From an uncultured Bacilli bacterium (lineage in GTDB: Bacteria > Bacillota_I > Bacilli_A > RF39 > UBA660): 24,087 nt of DNA. Position 1 is the stretch's first letter; the number at the start of each line of letters is the position of its first letter. The stretch is from positions 1 through 24,087 of the forward strand of contig CAOLUI010000015.1 in assembly GCA_948479395.1 (NCBI GenBank). The letters run 5' to 3'. The notes under the pieces are model-generated. The model was not told the DNA's origin. It searched no databases and saw only the letters and a list, made by a program, of their open reading frames with translations. The position numbers and the translations under genes are program-made. Shown here piece after piece: positions 24,024-24,087 of the stretch.

Positions 24024-24087
24024 TTAAAAATACGTTAAATAAAAACTAAAGTGCACAATTGCATGCATGAATGTTTGGAAAAGTGTA

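Noticed and set aside
24024..24087. Possible element at the right edge (TGCA repeats near 24052-24067)
   Set aside because: Too short and cut by the window; no ribosome site with an extended frame and no convincing hairpin.
1..24087. tRNA, rRNA, CRISPR array, IS element or phage genes
   Set aside because: I saw no tRNA-like TTCRA/cloverleaf string, no regularly spaced repeats, and no transposase, integrase or phage structural motifs.
1..24087. Mycoplasma-type genetic code (TGA = Trp)
   Set aside because: TGA ends genes at 13236-13238 and 20709-20711, and conserved Trp positions use TGG.

Overview
The window is AT-rich bacterial DNA. It uses the standard genetic code (TGA ends several genes, TGG encodes Trp). 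Genes sit close together behind AGGAGG-type ribosome sites, with Firmicutes-style regulation: a T-box leader, extended -10 promoters and hairpin + T-run terminators. The order of the core genes (yrzE, yrbG, spoVB-like, comN, then rel, then hisS ... aspS) matches, from memory, a block of the Bacillus subtilis chromosome, with secDF-recJ-apt missing between comN and rel. This points to the class Bacilli. The base composition and the Cys-rich, WRIIG/PSDYGYA-type surface proteins suggest an uncultured, gut-type Bacilli/Mollicutes-related lineage (RF39-like); that placement is inference.

Layout. 1-1061: 3' part of an exported-type protein gene cut by the window edge. 1091-2341: a small membrane protein (YrzE type), a DUF421 membrane protein (YrbG type) and an unlisted 39-residue membrane peptide. 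2353-6107: an SpoVB-type flippase (minus strand), divergent from comN-like and rel (ppGpp enzyme). 6135-9478: an accessory locus with an XRE regulator (minus), a three-copy operator array, and two tandem large exported proteins that are paralogues of the one at the left edge. 9504-18769: a translation operon behind a strong promoter and a T-box leader: hisS, asnS, an unknown helical gene, aspS, an unknown gene, gatC, gatA, gatB. 18939-20711: a HerA/FtsK-like ATPase. 20772-24023: an ABC exporter of one ATPase and two ABC-2 permeases.

How the parts fit. The T-box appears to read tRNA-Asn (specifier AAC, UGGC discriminator pairing), so the operon for His, Asn and Asp charging and for the amidotransferase GatCAB would be switched on when tRNA-Asn is uncharged. 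The Rel protein next door has an intact synthetase but lacks several hydrolase residues, suggesting a producer-biased stringent response. The XRE repressor sits between two promoters overlapped by its probable operators, so it likely controls itself and the modular surface proteins.

The points most worth following are the XRE/operator/surface-protein module with domain-swapped paralogues, the degenerate Rel hydrolase, the Asn T-box, and two uncharacterised genes embedded in the tRNA-charging operon.
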